From Halodesulfovibrio sp. (GTDB lineage: Bacteria; Desulfobacterota; Desulfovibrionia; Desulfovibrionales; Desulfovibrionaceae), in NCBI RefSeq assembly GCF_025210605.1, contig NZ_JAOARI010000002.1, positions 1 through 64,000 on the forward strand: DNA of 64,000 bases, read 5' to 3'. Of the stretch, positions 27,208 to 34,727 are shown piece after piece. The notes under the pieces were generated by a model. The model ran no database searches, had not been told where the DNA came from, and saw only the letters and a list, made by a program, of their open reading frames with translations. The translations under genes were made by a program, and so were the position numbers. Positions within the stretch are counted from its first letter, which is position 1; each line of letters opens with the position of its first letter.

Positions 27208-28584
27208 TTACTTTTTCTTTTGTTCTTCCAAACCATACTTCTTAATTTTACTATGCAAGGTTGCACGGGTAATACCCAGCGCCCCAGCTGCATCAACTTT
27301 CTTTTTATGTTTTTTCAACGCCGCCTGCACCGCACGTTTTTCAAGACTTTCTAAAGAAATATCGCCAAGAGGAAGTTCTGCACCGCGGGTAGTATTCCCA
27401 GAGTGGTCTGGGACATTTTTGCGTAGACTGGCTGGCAGTTCCCTATCGGTAATGTAGTCGGTAGTTGCCATAATAACAGCTCGCTCTATTGTGTTTTCAA
27501 GCTCACGGATATTCCCTTGCCATGGATTATTAACCAACACATCCATAGCCTGTGGTGAAAAGCCGATCACGCTTTTATCATATTTTTCAGCGAAAATTTT
27601 CATAAAGTGTTCAGCAAGTAATGGAATATCTGCCTGACGCTCTCGCAGCGAAGGAACCTCAAGCCCTATGACATTCAGGCGGTAATACAAATCTTCACGG
27701 AATGTCTTGTTTGCGACCTCTTCCTGCAAGTCTCTATTCGTTGCTGCAATAACACGAATATCCACATGCAGAATGCTGTCACTACCGACGCGCTGTAACT
27801 CACCCTGCTGCAAAACACGCAGTAATTTTGCTTGCAATGAAAGCGGGATTTCGCCGACTTCATCCATAAATATAGTGCCGCCGTTTGCTTGCCAGAAAAG
27901 TCCGTCTCTACGTTTATCTGCCCCTGTAAACGCGCCTTTTTCATGTCCGAATAATTCAGATTCAAGCAAACTTTCACTCAGCGCAGCACAGTTAATAGTT
28001 ACAAAAGGCTTTGAAGAACGTTCACTTGCCGTATATACCGCCTTGGCAACCAATTCCTTACCCGTGCCGGATTCACCTGTAATCAAAACAGGAGCATGTG
28101 TCGGAGCAACAGTGGTTATTGTTTCTACCAACTCGTGCATACGCTCACTACTGCCAATCATACCGAATTGCTGTTTACCGGAGCTTTTCTCTTTCAGAGA
28201 GCGGTTCTCTTCGACCAGTCGGGTATGATCGAGCATACGCTCAATCGTAATTTTTAAGACATCAAAGTCGAGTGGTTTAATAAGATAGTCATATGCACCC
28301 TGTTTTAACGCAACCACAGCGGTATTAATGGAAGAATACGCCGTCATGATAAGTACAGGAATGGAAGGGTTATGCTTTGCTATCTGAGATTGGGCAGTAA
28401 TGCCATCCATGCCACCCATTCGAATATCCATCAGCACGCTGTCGTAGGGGCGTTCCTGCGTCATTGCTACAGCTGTTTCGCCATCCGAAGCTTCCGATAC
28501 GTCATAGCCCCAGTCTTCAATAATAGTTCGGAGCACGGCGCGGTGCGAACCGTCATCATCAACAATTAGAATATGCGCTGGCAT
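27208..28584 (-). CDS. Sigma-54-dependent response regulator (ZraR/AtoC type)
   Basis: 458 residues: receiver (phospho-Asp 53 in VLMDIRMGGMDG, Lys in YLIKPL), AAA+ domain with GESGTGKE and GAFTGAD, and a Fis-type helix-turn-helix (AAGALGITRATLHSKIKKYG). An active sigma-54 activator. Its ATG overlaps the TAA of the kinase gene upstream (TAATG), so they are translationally coupled. The divergent ZraP-like gene at 30911 has a sigma-54 promoter, making it the likely target; the whole arrangement mirrors ZraSR and ZraP of enterobacteria. Confidence 0.93.
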   Translation of the reverse strand: MPAHILIVDDDGSHRAVLRTIIEDWGYDVSEASDGETAVAMTQERPYDSVLMDIRMGGMDGITAQSQIAKHNPSIPVLIMTAYSSINTAVVALKQGAYDYLIKPLDFDVLKITIERMLDHTRLVEENRSLKEKSSGKQQFGMIGSSERMHELVETITTVAPTHAPVLITGESGTGKELVAKAVYTASERSSKPFVTINCAALSESLLESELFGHEKGAFTGADKRRDGLFWQANGGTIFMDEVGEIPLSLQAKLLRVLQQGELQRVGSDSILHVDIRVIAATNRDLQEEVANKTFREDLYYRLNVIGLEVPSLRERQADIPLLAEHFMKIFAEKYDKSVIGFSPQAMDVLVNNPWQGNIRELENTIERAVIMATTDYITDRELPASLRKNVPDHSGNTTRGAELPLGDISLESLEKRAVQAALKKHKKKVDAAGALGITRATLHSKIKKYGLEEQKKK

Positions 28585-30479
28585 TATTGTTCCTTATCCA
28601 TAGAAGGTAGCTGTATTACAAAACGTGTTCCTTGCCCCTTTTGGGAGAACACACGAATAATTCCATTATGGGCTTCAATAATTTTATGCACCACAGATAA
28701 ACCAAGCCCCGTACCATGAGACTTGGTTGTAAAATACGGCTCAAAAATCCGCTCTTTTGTGCTGTTGTCCATACCTTCGCCGTCATCTTCCACAATAATG
28801 CTTATTGATTGGGCATCCGGTACAACTGTCACCGTCAGCTTGCCGCCTTCCTCCATAGCATCCAGACTATTCAAACACAGGTTAAGAATCACTTGCGAAA
28901 ATCGGTCAGTATCCAGCATCACCTGCGGTACGTCTTCTGCAATATCAACAGCAAGGTGTACATCACGCAGTTCTGCTTCCTGTGCAATTAGTCCCGTGCA
29001 ATGCTCAATTACATCCGCCACAAAAACTGCCTTCATACTTAAGTCTGAAGGACGTGAAAGCCCGATGAGATCTGTTATTACGCGATTCAAACGCTCGACT
29101 TCATCAATGACTATCGCGGCGGTCTTTTCGCCCGCACTGCCTTGTTTAAACTGAGATTTCAAATAGGTTGCGCCACCCTTTATCGAACTGAGCGGGTTAC
29201 GAATTTCATGCGCCACACCAGCAGCAAGCGACCCAATAGCGGCGAGCTTGCCTTTACGTTCAACCTCTGTTTGCAGACTATGCACCTCGCGCAGGTCACG
29301 CATAAGAAATACAGTACCGATAGTCACACCCTGATCGTCTTTAATCACAGACCCTGTCACACCGACAGGCAGCAGCGGCAAAGCATCAGTTGAAATTTCG
29401 ATTACTTTTTCATGACGCAATAAGCCATCGCGCGCTTGCAAGTAATATGGAACAAGGTCAGGCAGCAGCACCTGTGCAATATCAACACCGGCGGTAATAT
29501 CACCATCACAGTGCAGCAACACCTTGCTCAATTCATTCATGTATACAATCAGATCATTATTATCTGTCACAATCAGTCCATCAGGAAGGTTATACATTAC
29601 CTCCTGCACGGTAGCCTGACTGCGCCCTGCTTTTCGTCTGGAACGCTGAGCACGGTGTGCCCAATAGATGGATAAAAAACCAACAATCGCCAATAACAGC
29701 ACACTTCCAGTCGTAACAACAGTCTGCACAATGCTGGATCGCTGTAGTTCCTGAAGAGGTCTTGCATCAAGCCCTACATAAATAACAGGTCGGTGTGCCT
29801 CTTCATCATTTGGTTCCAAAAAAGACTTTACGTCGATAGCGAGCTTTTGCGTATCAACCTTGGCAAGCTCTCTGGTATCAATTCTTTTTTCAGCAAGCAG
29901 CTTGCCTGACGGAGTATCTGATACCTTTTTTTCTTTGTTGAATAACTGAATAAATTTTTCCAAAGGCTTGAGAGTCGGCTGCTTTTGCAACTTCTTCCAT
30001 AATTCATGGCGCGTCAGCGGAGTAAATTCTCTGTAGGCGAGGAATATCTGACGTTCATTGGCATTGTATATACGAGAACGCTCCTGCGAACCTGTGTGTA
30101 GCCCTTTTATATGCTTTAAGAACTGCGTCTCCATACGCTGCTGCCCTTCTGTAAAGCTGCTTTGCATTATCGTGCCGTCGCTGAATGTAATGGCAATGAA
30201 GAAAATTTCCGGTCTGTCTGCCATTTCATCAAGCAATAGTTTAAGCCGGATAGTGGAATTTTTACTCCGCAAATCCGTACGCACGCCAGCTTCAACAGAA
30301 GTAATGAGCGATGCCCCTTTTTCCTCATACAACCGCACATACTTTTTCTGATTCTGTTGAATTGTATTGTAGGTCAGCGAGGCGACACCAAGCCCGACAA
30401 GCAAAATAACCCCAACAAAACAGTAGGGAGAAAGCAGCCTGCTCGACGGCATGTCGTTTCGTGTATTTTTTGAACGCAT
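28584..30479 (-). CDS. Sensor histidine kinase (ZraS-like)
   Basis: 631 residues. Membrane helix 1 (about 17-36), periplasmic sensor region (about 37-240), membrane helix 2 (about 246-268), PAS domain (about 290-390; DGLIVTDNNDLIVYMN), HisKA with the His in AAGVAHEIRNPLSSIK, and an ATPase domain with NLCLNSLDAME, DDGEGMD and GTGLGLSV. ZraS-type kinases sense envelope stress or metals such as zinc through the periplasmic loop and phosphorylate the coupled sigma-54 regulator. The periplasmic loop here is long and charged, with no obvious metal-binding cluster of His or Cys. No sigma-54 promoter was found upstream of it. Confidence 0.91.
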   Translation of the reverse strand: MRSKNTRNDMPSSRLLSPYCFVGVILLVGLGVASLTYNTIQQNQKKYVRLYEEKGASLITSVEAGVRTDLRSKNSTIRLKLLLDEMADRPEIFFIAITFSDGTIMQSSFTEGQQRMETQFLKHIKGLHTGSQERSRIYNANERQIFLAYREFTPLTRHELWKKLQKQPTLKPLEKFIQLFNKEKKVSDTPSGKLLAEKRIDTRELAKVDTQKLAIDVKSFLEPNDEEAHRPVIYVGLDARPLQELQRSSIVQTVVTTGSVLLLAIVGFLSIYWAHRAQRSRRKAGRSQATVQEVMYNLPDGLIVTDNNDLIVYMNELSKVLLHCDGDITAGVDIAQVLLPDLVPYYLQARDGLLRHEKVIEISTDALPLLPVGVTGSVIKDDQGVTIGTVFLMRDLREVHSLQTEVERKGKLAAIGSLAAGVAHEIRNPLSSIKGGATYLKSQFKQGSAGEKTAAIVIDEVERLNRVITDLIGLSRPSDLSMKAVFVADVIEHCTGLIAQEAELRDVHLAVDIAEDVPQVMLDTDRFSQVILNLCLNSLDAMEEGGKLTVTVVPDAQSISIIVEDDGEGMDNSTKERIFEPYFTTKSHGTGLGLSVVHKIIEAHNGIIRVFSQKGQGTRFVIQLPSMDKEQ

Positions 30480-30558
30480 TGCGTTCTCTACTCCATACTT
30501 TTAAATATTAAATATCAATACAATCAAATAATTACATTCTTTTTCGTTCAATTTTTAA

Positions 30559-30576
30559 ACGTTTTATAGAAAACGT
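30559..30576. promoter_or_regulatory. Dyad, candidate enhancer for the sigma-54 activator
   Basis: Perfect dyad ACGTTTT-ATAG-AAAACGT. It lies about 115 bases upstream of the -24/-12 promoter at 30676, the usual distance for binding of a sigma-54 activator dimer. Assignment to the regulator at 27208 is by position. Confidence 0.5.
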
Positions 30577-30675
30577 AAAGTTTTTATACATAGCGTCTCT
30601 ACCTCGTTATACGGGAAATATCACTACTTTTTTTATCTTCCTGTAATACAAGCACAAATCATAAAACATAAATTT

Positions 30676-30690
30676 TGGCACACCGGTTGC
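30676..30690 (+). promoter_or_regulatory. Sigma-54 (-24/-12) promoter
   Basis: TGGCAC, five bases, then TTGC (followed by T). This matches the sigma-54 consensus at every key position, with GG at -24 and GC at -12 correctly spaced. It points toward the ZraP-like gene, with a predicted start near 30702 and a leader of about 200 bases. Confidence 0.85.
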
Positions 30691-30743
30691 TATGTAGAAA
30701 AACATAAGCAAGCTAGCTCCCCCGACTGGCTGCTGAAGCGTAT

Positions 30744-30830
30744 AGAGCGTAGCGTCCCTAAAAAAATGAGTTCACCCTCTCATTGTATGGCAACAAATAT
30801 TGTTTTCAGGAAATAGTGACGCTGCGCTCT
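30744..30830 (+). repeat. Long-range inverted repeat in the leader of the ZraP-like gene
   Basis: AGAGCGTAGCGTC (30744-30756) pairs with GACGCTGCGCTCT (30818-30830), 12 of 13 positions, followed by an A-rich run. It lies wholly in the predicted 5' untranslated region, where it could form a structure or be a binding site. Confidence 0.5.
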
Positions 30831-30910
30831 AAATAAAAAAGTACTGTGCAAAACCCATTTTTCTGCTCTTTATCATACTTGTTTTGCATTTTTAGATATG
30901 AGGAATCGCC

Positions 30911-31402
30911 ATGATTTATCGTCTTTTCTTAGCAATAATTCTCGTATTTTCAATCGCCAGCGGCACCATAGCCGACGCCACTGAAATTGCGGAACACACA
31001 AAAGCAGATGCTCCCAAAATTGAGCTGACAGCTGTTCAGCAAAAAGAAGTGCAACAACTTAGCAAGGCGTATACAGAAAAGACCCGCCCTATTCGTGAAG
31101 AACTCTGGGCAAAAAAAACTATGCTTCGCGCACTTACACGCAACCCAAATGCCGAAGTTAACGATATTAAAAAGATAGTGAACGCCATGAAAGAACTCCG
31201 CGCCAAGCTGCATGCAGAGCGTGTTGTGTTCGAAGAGAGAATGATGAAAAAGTACGGCTTCATCCCCTCTACAAACTGGATAAATACTAATGATGCGTTC
31301 CGAACCGCTGACACTGATACTGATACTGCAACAGAAGACTCTCAGAAAACAGATGACAGCGCACCGAAAGTGAAGGGCTTCTTTTCGAGGCTCTTCAACT
31401 AA
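30911..31402 (+). CDS. ZraP/CpxP/Spy-like periplasmic protein
   Basis: 163 residues. Signal peptide (hydrophobic core LFLAIILVFSIA, cleavage near IADA at about 22). The mature part is helical with the LTxxQ-type motif of the CpxP/Spy/ZraP superfamily (ELTAVQQKEVQQL), a charged hairpin (about 40-115), then an Asp/Thr-rich tail ending KGFFSRLFN. ZraP-like proteins are periplasmic, metal-responsive chaperones that feed back on the ZraS kinase. The gene is divergent from a ZraSR-like pair and has a sigma-54 promoter and upstream dyad, which strongly supports this reading. No His-rich zinc motif is seen, so the metal link is uncertain. Confidence 0.8.
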   Translation: MIYRLFLAIILVFSIASGTIADATEIAEHTKADAPKIELTAVQQKEVQQLSKAYTEKTRPIREELWAKKTMLRALTRNPNAEVNDIKKIVNAMKELRAKLHAERVVFEERMMKKYGFIPSTNWINTNDAFRTADTDTDTATEDSQKTDDSAPKVKGFFSRLFN

Positions 31403-31416
31403 AATCACAGACAGTA

Positions 31417-31452
31417 GCGGCAGGCATGCCCCTCGAACAACATGCCTGCCGC
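31417..31452. repeat. First hairpin after the ZraP-like gene
   Basis: Perfect 12-base stem GCGGCAGGCATG / CATGCCTGCCGC, 12-base loop, no T run. It starts 15 bases after the stop codon. Confidence 0.7.
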
Positions 31453-31555
31453 CAGTCTGAGAAACATACGTTTCCTTTCCTTAACAATCTCACTGCAAAG
31501 TTACGCAGGAGTTTTCGATAATACGGTTGCTCTAGACTCAAGCGTCATAGATGCA

Positions 31556-31597
31556 TCTCCCTGCTGCGGTTCTGGTAATCGCATCGCAGCAGGGAGA
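31556..31597. repeat. Second hairpin after the ZraP-like gene
   Basis: Perfect 13-base stem TCTCCCTGCTGCG / CGCAGCAGGGAGA with a 16-base loop and no T run. With the hairpins at 31417 and 31670 it fills a 400-base stretch that holds no convincing gene. Confidence 0.7.
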
Positions 31598-31669
31598 GAG
31601 TGGAGAGTCAGGCATAGTAGATTACTAAACATCTCTCACATTCCTTCTTAGTGCATACACAATTTCAGT

Positions 31670-31703
31670 CCCCCCTGATTCTCCCGTCAGGGGGGTGTTT
31701 TTT
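31670..31703 (+). terminator. Strong terminator, third hairpin after the ZraP-like gene
   Basis: Stem CCCCCCTGA / TCAGGGGGG, 8-base loop, then TGTTTTTTAT. It probably ends the ZraP-like transcript about 300 bases after its stop codon. Confidence 0.9.
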
Positions 31704-31811
31704 ATGCTTGGAACCACTTTGAGAACATGAATACTGGTCTAATAGTTCTCTGAAGCGCATACTGTAGCAAACTACAGGCGACGCCCCGACAGTATCGCTC
31801 AGGAGTATTTC

Positions 31812-32804
31812 ATGCAGAAAACGGCACTGTACCTTAAGGATATTGGAAAAACATTCTACCTTACTAAAGGAATGACGGATGTACCTACTCCGGCACCTCA
31901 TAATGTCATTGTAAAAATCAAGGCTGCCAGCATTAATCCAGTGGATGCAAAGCTTGCCATCACAGGTCACCCCCAATGGAAACTACCGTATATACCGGGG
32001 CTTGATGGCGCAGGAGAGGTTGTACAAACAGGCGAAGATGTATCGCTTGTGACCGAAGGTGACGCTGTGGCATGGCACGGTAATTTTCTCTATGGAGGCG
32101 CATTCGCAACCCATGTGGAACTGCCGGAACACATTCTGTTCAGCATTCCTGATTCTGTTAGCCCAGTTGTTGCTGCCTCTGTCCCTTGCGCAGGACTTAC
32201 CGCATGGCTTGCCCTTATTCACCGCATGAAACTTACTTCCGGCATGAACATTCTGATTGAAGCGGGTTCAGGTGGCGTTGGCGGTTTCGCCATTCAAATA
32301 GCAAAGATGCTTAAACTGCACGTAATTACGACAACTTCTCCTCGAAACCATACCTATGTCAGCAAGCTGGGTGCAGATCATGTTTTCAACTACAGACATC
32401 CTCAGTTGGCAAATGAAATCATCCATGCCGCAGGTGGCGAAAAACTCGATGCCATACTGGATACCGTCGGCTACAGCGCTTCCCCTCGCAATATATCACT
32501 GCTGAAACACGAAGGGCAGTACGCAAGTTTGCTGGGAATACCGCACGCAGAAGAAGCCGACGTTTTTAAAGTTGCGCCGACAATCTATATTATTGCACTC
32601 GGTGGTGCATATATGTCAGGAAGTCATGAAGCACAGTGCAGGCTGGCAACAATGGGCGATGAACTACTTGCAGCCCTTAAAGATGGATCAATACATCAGT
32701 TGCCGATAGCAGAAATTCCTTTTACTGACACCGCAGTTACACAGGCAATGCATCGCCAACTTGCAGGGCACGTAACGGGAAAACAAGTAGTTGTAATTGA
32801 GTAG
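31812..32804 (+). CDS. Zinc-independent MDR oxidoreductase (quinone reductase-like)
   Basis: 330-residue medium-chain dehydrogenase/reductase. N-terminal GroES-like part (KIKAASINPVDAKL, GLDGAGEVV) and Rossmann part with GSGGVGGFAIQIAK for NADPH. The zinc-ligand pattern of alcohol dehydrogenases is absent, so it belongs with NADPH:quinone or alkenal reductases. Cytoplasmic; the substrate is unknown. A CAGGAG ribosome site precedes the ATG. It starts after the strong terminator at 31703 and shares its strand with the next, secreted hypothetical protein, 34 bases downstream. Confidence 0.87.
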   Translation: MQKTALYLKDIGKTFYLTKGMTDVPTPAPHNVIVKIKAASINPVDAKLAITGHPQWKLPYIPGLDGAGEVVQTGEDVSLVTEGDAVAWHGNFLYGGAFATHVELPEHILFSIPDSVSPVVAASVPCAGLTAWLALIHRMKLTSGMNILIEAGSGGVGGFAIQIAKMLKLHVITTTSPRNHTYVSKLGADHVFNYRHPQLANEIIHAAGGEKLDAILDTVGYSASPRNISLLKHEGQYASLLGIPHAEEADVFKVAPTIYIIALGGAYMSGSHEAQCRLATMGDELLAALKDGSIHQLPIAEIPFTDTAVTQAMHRQLAGHVTGKQVVVIE

Positions 32805-32838
32805 CTACCGAAAAAATTTGCTGATTCAGGAGTAGTAT

Positions 32839-33504
32839 ATGATACGTGCTGTTAGAACATTGGCACACGCTGTTATTCTTATATGCATTGTTGCAATCGG
32901 TGCTTTTGCAGCAGAACAACAAGAACTTCCTCCACCTGTAACGATGGAAGTGGATAACGACTGGACTGTTTCTCCACGATGGAAAACCGCAACATACACG
33001 TTCCATAAAGAAGAGTTCATTAACCCCAAAATTATAAAAGAAATGATGGGTCCTCTTTCAGATAGCGGAAATCAGATCATTTCAGTCAACGTCGCCAAAG
33101 CCAACGTCAGTAACCAATTTTTTAGTGAAGTAAGGGTTCGCACGACAAACGCCGAGCCGTATGTGTACTATAAGGAAGGCGATGCAGAATTTGGATATAT
33201 ATTTGTTGGAGCCACAACAAATGGTATCCAGATTATTCATACCATCGACAATGGTGGCGGCTCTGGCACATTCCATTCACTCATGTTTTTTATCTACACA
33301 GATACCGAAACTATTTCATTTAAAAAAGAAGTAAGATCAGCTAGTCAGCCGACCTTAACCCTTATCGGGTCGTTGCCGTTGGGAGACAGATTTGCCGGTA
33401 CAATTAACTTCAAAGAGAATGTGTTAACCGTGCTGCCATCTCCAAAGTTTTTTCAGCCTATTCCAGAATACAAAGGTGGAATAATTCTGCAATTTGACGA
33501 TTAA
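32839..33504 (+). CDS. Exported hypothetical protein
   Basis: 221 residues. Signal peptide with hydrophobic core AVILICIVAIGAFA and likely cleavage at AFA-AEQQ (about 24). The mature protein is predicted mainly beta, with many aromatic and charged alternations (VRTTNAEPYVYYKEGD, IIHTIDNGGGSG), and no motif that I recognise. A periplasmic or secreted beta-sandwich is likely. It follows the oxidoreductase gene closely and is probably co-transcribed; a GGAG ribosome site is present. Confidence 0.65.
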   Translation: MIRAVRTLAHAVILICIVAIGAFAAEQQELPPPVTMEVDNDWTVSPRWKTATYTFHKEEFINPKIIKEMMGPLSDSGNQIISVNVAKANVSNQFFSEVRVRTTNAEPYVYYKEGDAEFGYIFVGATTNGIQIIHTIDNGGGSGTFHSLMFFIYTDTETISFKKEVRSASQPTLTLIGSLPLGDRFAGTINFKENVLTVLPSPKFFQPIPEYKGGIILQFDD

Positions 33505-33766
33505 GCACAAGCAAAATCAAAAGCTATCCTCAGCCATGCAATGTAAAATTCTTATGGATATCGCCCAAAAGAATTTCCCGTACAGTCGAAAAAAGCATAC
33601 AGCAATGCACACAGCTAATTATGATATGAATCTGCAATCACGCAAAATGATCGGTAATAATCCCATTTTTAGTAGTCGAAAAAAGTAGATTGCTAAGCAA
33701 CAATTCAAACTACCGTGACTGCTCTATAGGCATACAGGCGTGAAGGAGTATTCCATTTGATAGAGG
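33505..33766. other. Intergenic region, no gene seen
   Basis: 262 AT-rich bases after the exported protein. A short plus-strand frame here lacks a ribosome site and recognisable content. Confidence 0.4.
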
Positions 33767-33797
33767 TAACAAGCTTTCACAAGCTTGTTATTTTTCA
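33767..33797 (+). terminator. Terminator overlapping the end of the methyltransferase gene
   Basis: Perfect ten-base stem TAACAAGCTT / AAGCTTGTTA with TCAC loop and TTTTT after it on the plus strand. The right arm includes the stop codon of the minus-strand methyltransferase, so the convergent genes share this structure. Confidence 0.8.
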
Positions 33798-34528
33798 GCA
33801 TAAAAAAGCATGCCCATTGTTACATCGGAACTAGCAAAGCCCGTCTCTGCAACTTTGGATACATTGATAAAACCTGCGTCAGTAAGTAGTGCCAGAAACT
33901 CCGTTTCCGGTATTGCACCACCTTGTCACTGAAACCAGCTTGAAATAGCCTGTTCTCCAGACATCCCTGCACCAACTAAAATTTGATCGGCAACATGTAA
34001 CCGCCCACCTTTTTTCAGAACACGGTAGACCTCTTTTAAAACACCTGCTTTATCTACAGCAAGATTCAGCATAGCGTTTGTGGTTACCACATCAAACTGT
34101 TCATCATGAAAAGGGAGATTGACACTATCGACAAGCTGGAAGGAGACATTGGGCGTTTGGGAAATTTCTTTATTATGTTGGGCGCGCTCAATCATATCGC
34201 TCGATACATCCGCCCCGACAACTACTCCCGATTCTCCAACCAATTTCGCTGATACAATCGTATCCACACCAGCTCCGCAGCCAAGATCGAGTACATGCTC
34301 TCCAATATGAATTGCACCAAGTGAAAAGGGATTCCCCACACCGCAATACCATTGCTGTACACTTTCTGGAATGCTTTCAAGCAGCTCTTGAGGGTATCTT
34401 AGCCCTTGCAAGCCGTCTTTTCCAGTAGGATACCTGAACTGGCTGGCAAGGGATTTAGCAACATTTTTATATTTTCTCTTTATGACAGAAAGAATCTTCT
34501 GCGAAGTTTCTGTATCGGGTTTCAGCAT
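33788..34528 (-). CDS. Probable selenoprotein: ArsM-like SAM methyltransferase with in-frame UGA
   Basis: Read through the TGA at 33928-33926, the frame gives 246 residues ending in TAA at 33788. The SAM-binding motif is HVLDLGCGAGVDTI (about 80-95), with VVGADVSSDMI and FDVVTTNAMLNLA typical of the ArsM/UbiE group. The stop-codon side reads SSWFQ-U-QGGAIPETEFLALL: residues after TGA continue the family's C-terminal block, in which a Cys precedes GGA. So UGA replaces that Cys (residue 201). A hairpin fitting a bacterial SECIS begins 15 bases after the UGA. The other ArsM Cys position reads Ala (TNAMLN), so it is not a standard arsenite enzyme. If not decoded as Sec, the product would be a truncated 200-residue protein. 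Confidence 0.83.
33892..33928 (-). promoter_or_regulatory. Bacterial SECIS-like hairpin with its UGA codon
   Basis: On the minus strand: UGA (33928-33926), 15 bases, then stem CCGGAAAC (33910-33903), loop GGA (33902-33900) and stem GUUUCUGG (33899-33892). All eight pairs form, with one G-U. The apical loop begins with G and is 23 bases after the UGA, within the window used by SelB-dependent bacterial SECIS elements. Confidence 0.8.
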
Positions 34529-34679
34529 TATTCACCGCTCTCCCATTTTCTATGCACGCAAAGCATCACTGTGGAAACAACTGATGCGTTCAATAAAAAT
34601 TCATGCAGATAATAGCTTGCTGAAAACAATTCTGTCTATATTTCTCTATAAAATCCTATATATAAGCACTCACTAACAA

Positions 34680-34708
34680 ATATGCCCTTGTAAAAAACAA
34701 GGGCATAT
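34680..34708. terminator. Hairpin, possible terminator of the gene at 34728
   Basis: Perfect 12-base stem ATATGCCCTTGT / ACAAGGGCATAT with an A5 loop. On the minus strand only TTTGTT follows, so termination is likely but the T run is poor. Confidence 0.6.
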
Positions 34709-34727
34709 TGAAGTGATACTATTATAA

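Noticed and set aside
31442..31651. A 69-codon frame between the ZraP-like gene and the oxidoreductase
   Set aside because: It runs through two perfect hairpins and has no ribosome site; the hairpins explain the sequence better.
31417..31703. Possible CRISPR array from three hairpins
   Set aside because: The three stems have different sequences and irregular spacing; no direct repeat-spacer pattern.
33926..34528. Simple early stop or pseudogene for the methyltransferase
   Set aside because: Homology continues past TGA without any frame change, a Sec-type hairpin is in the right place, and the downstream stop is clean.
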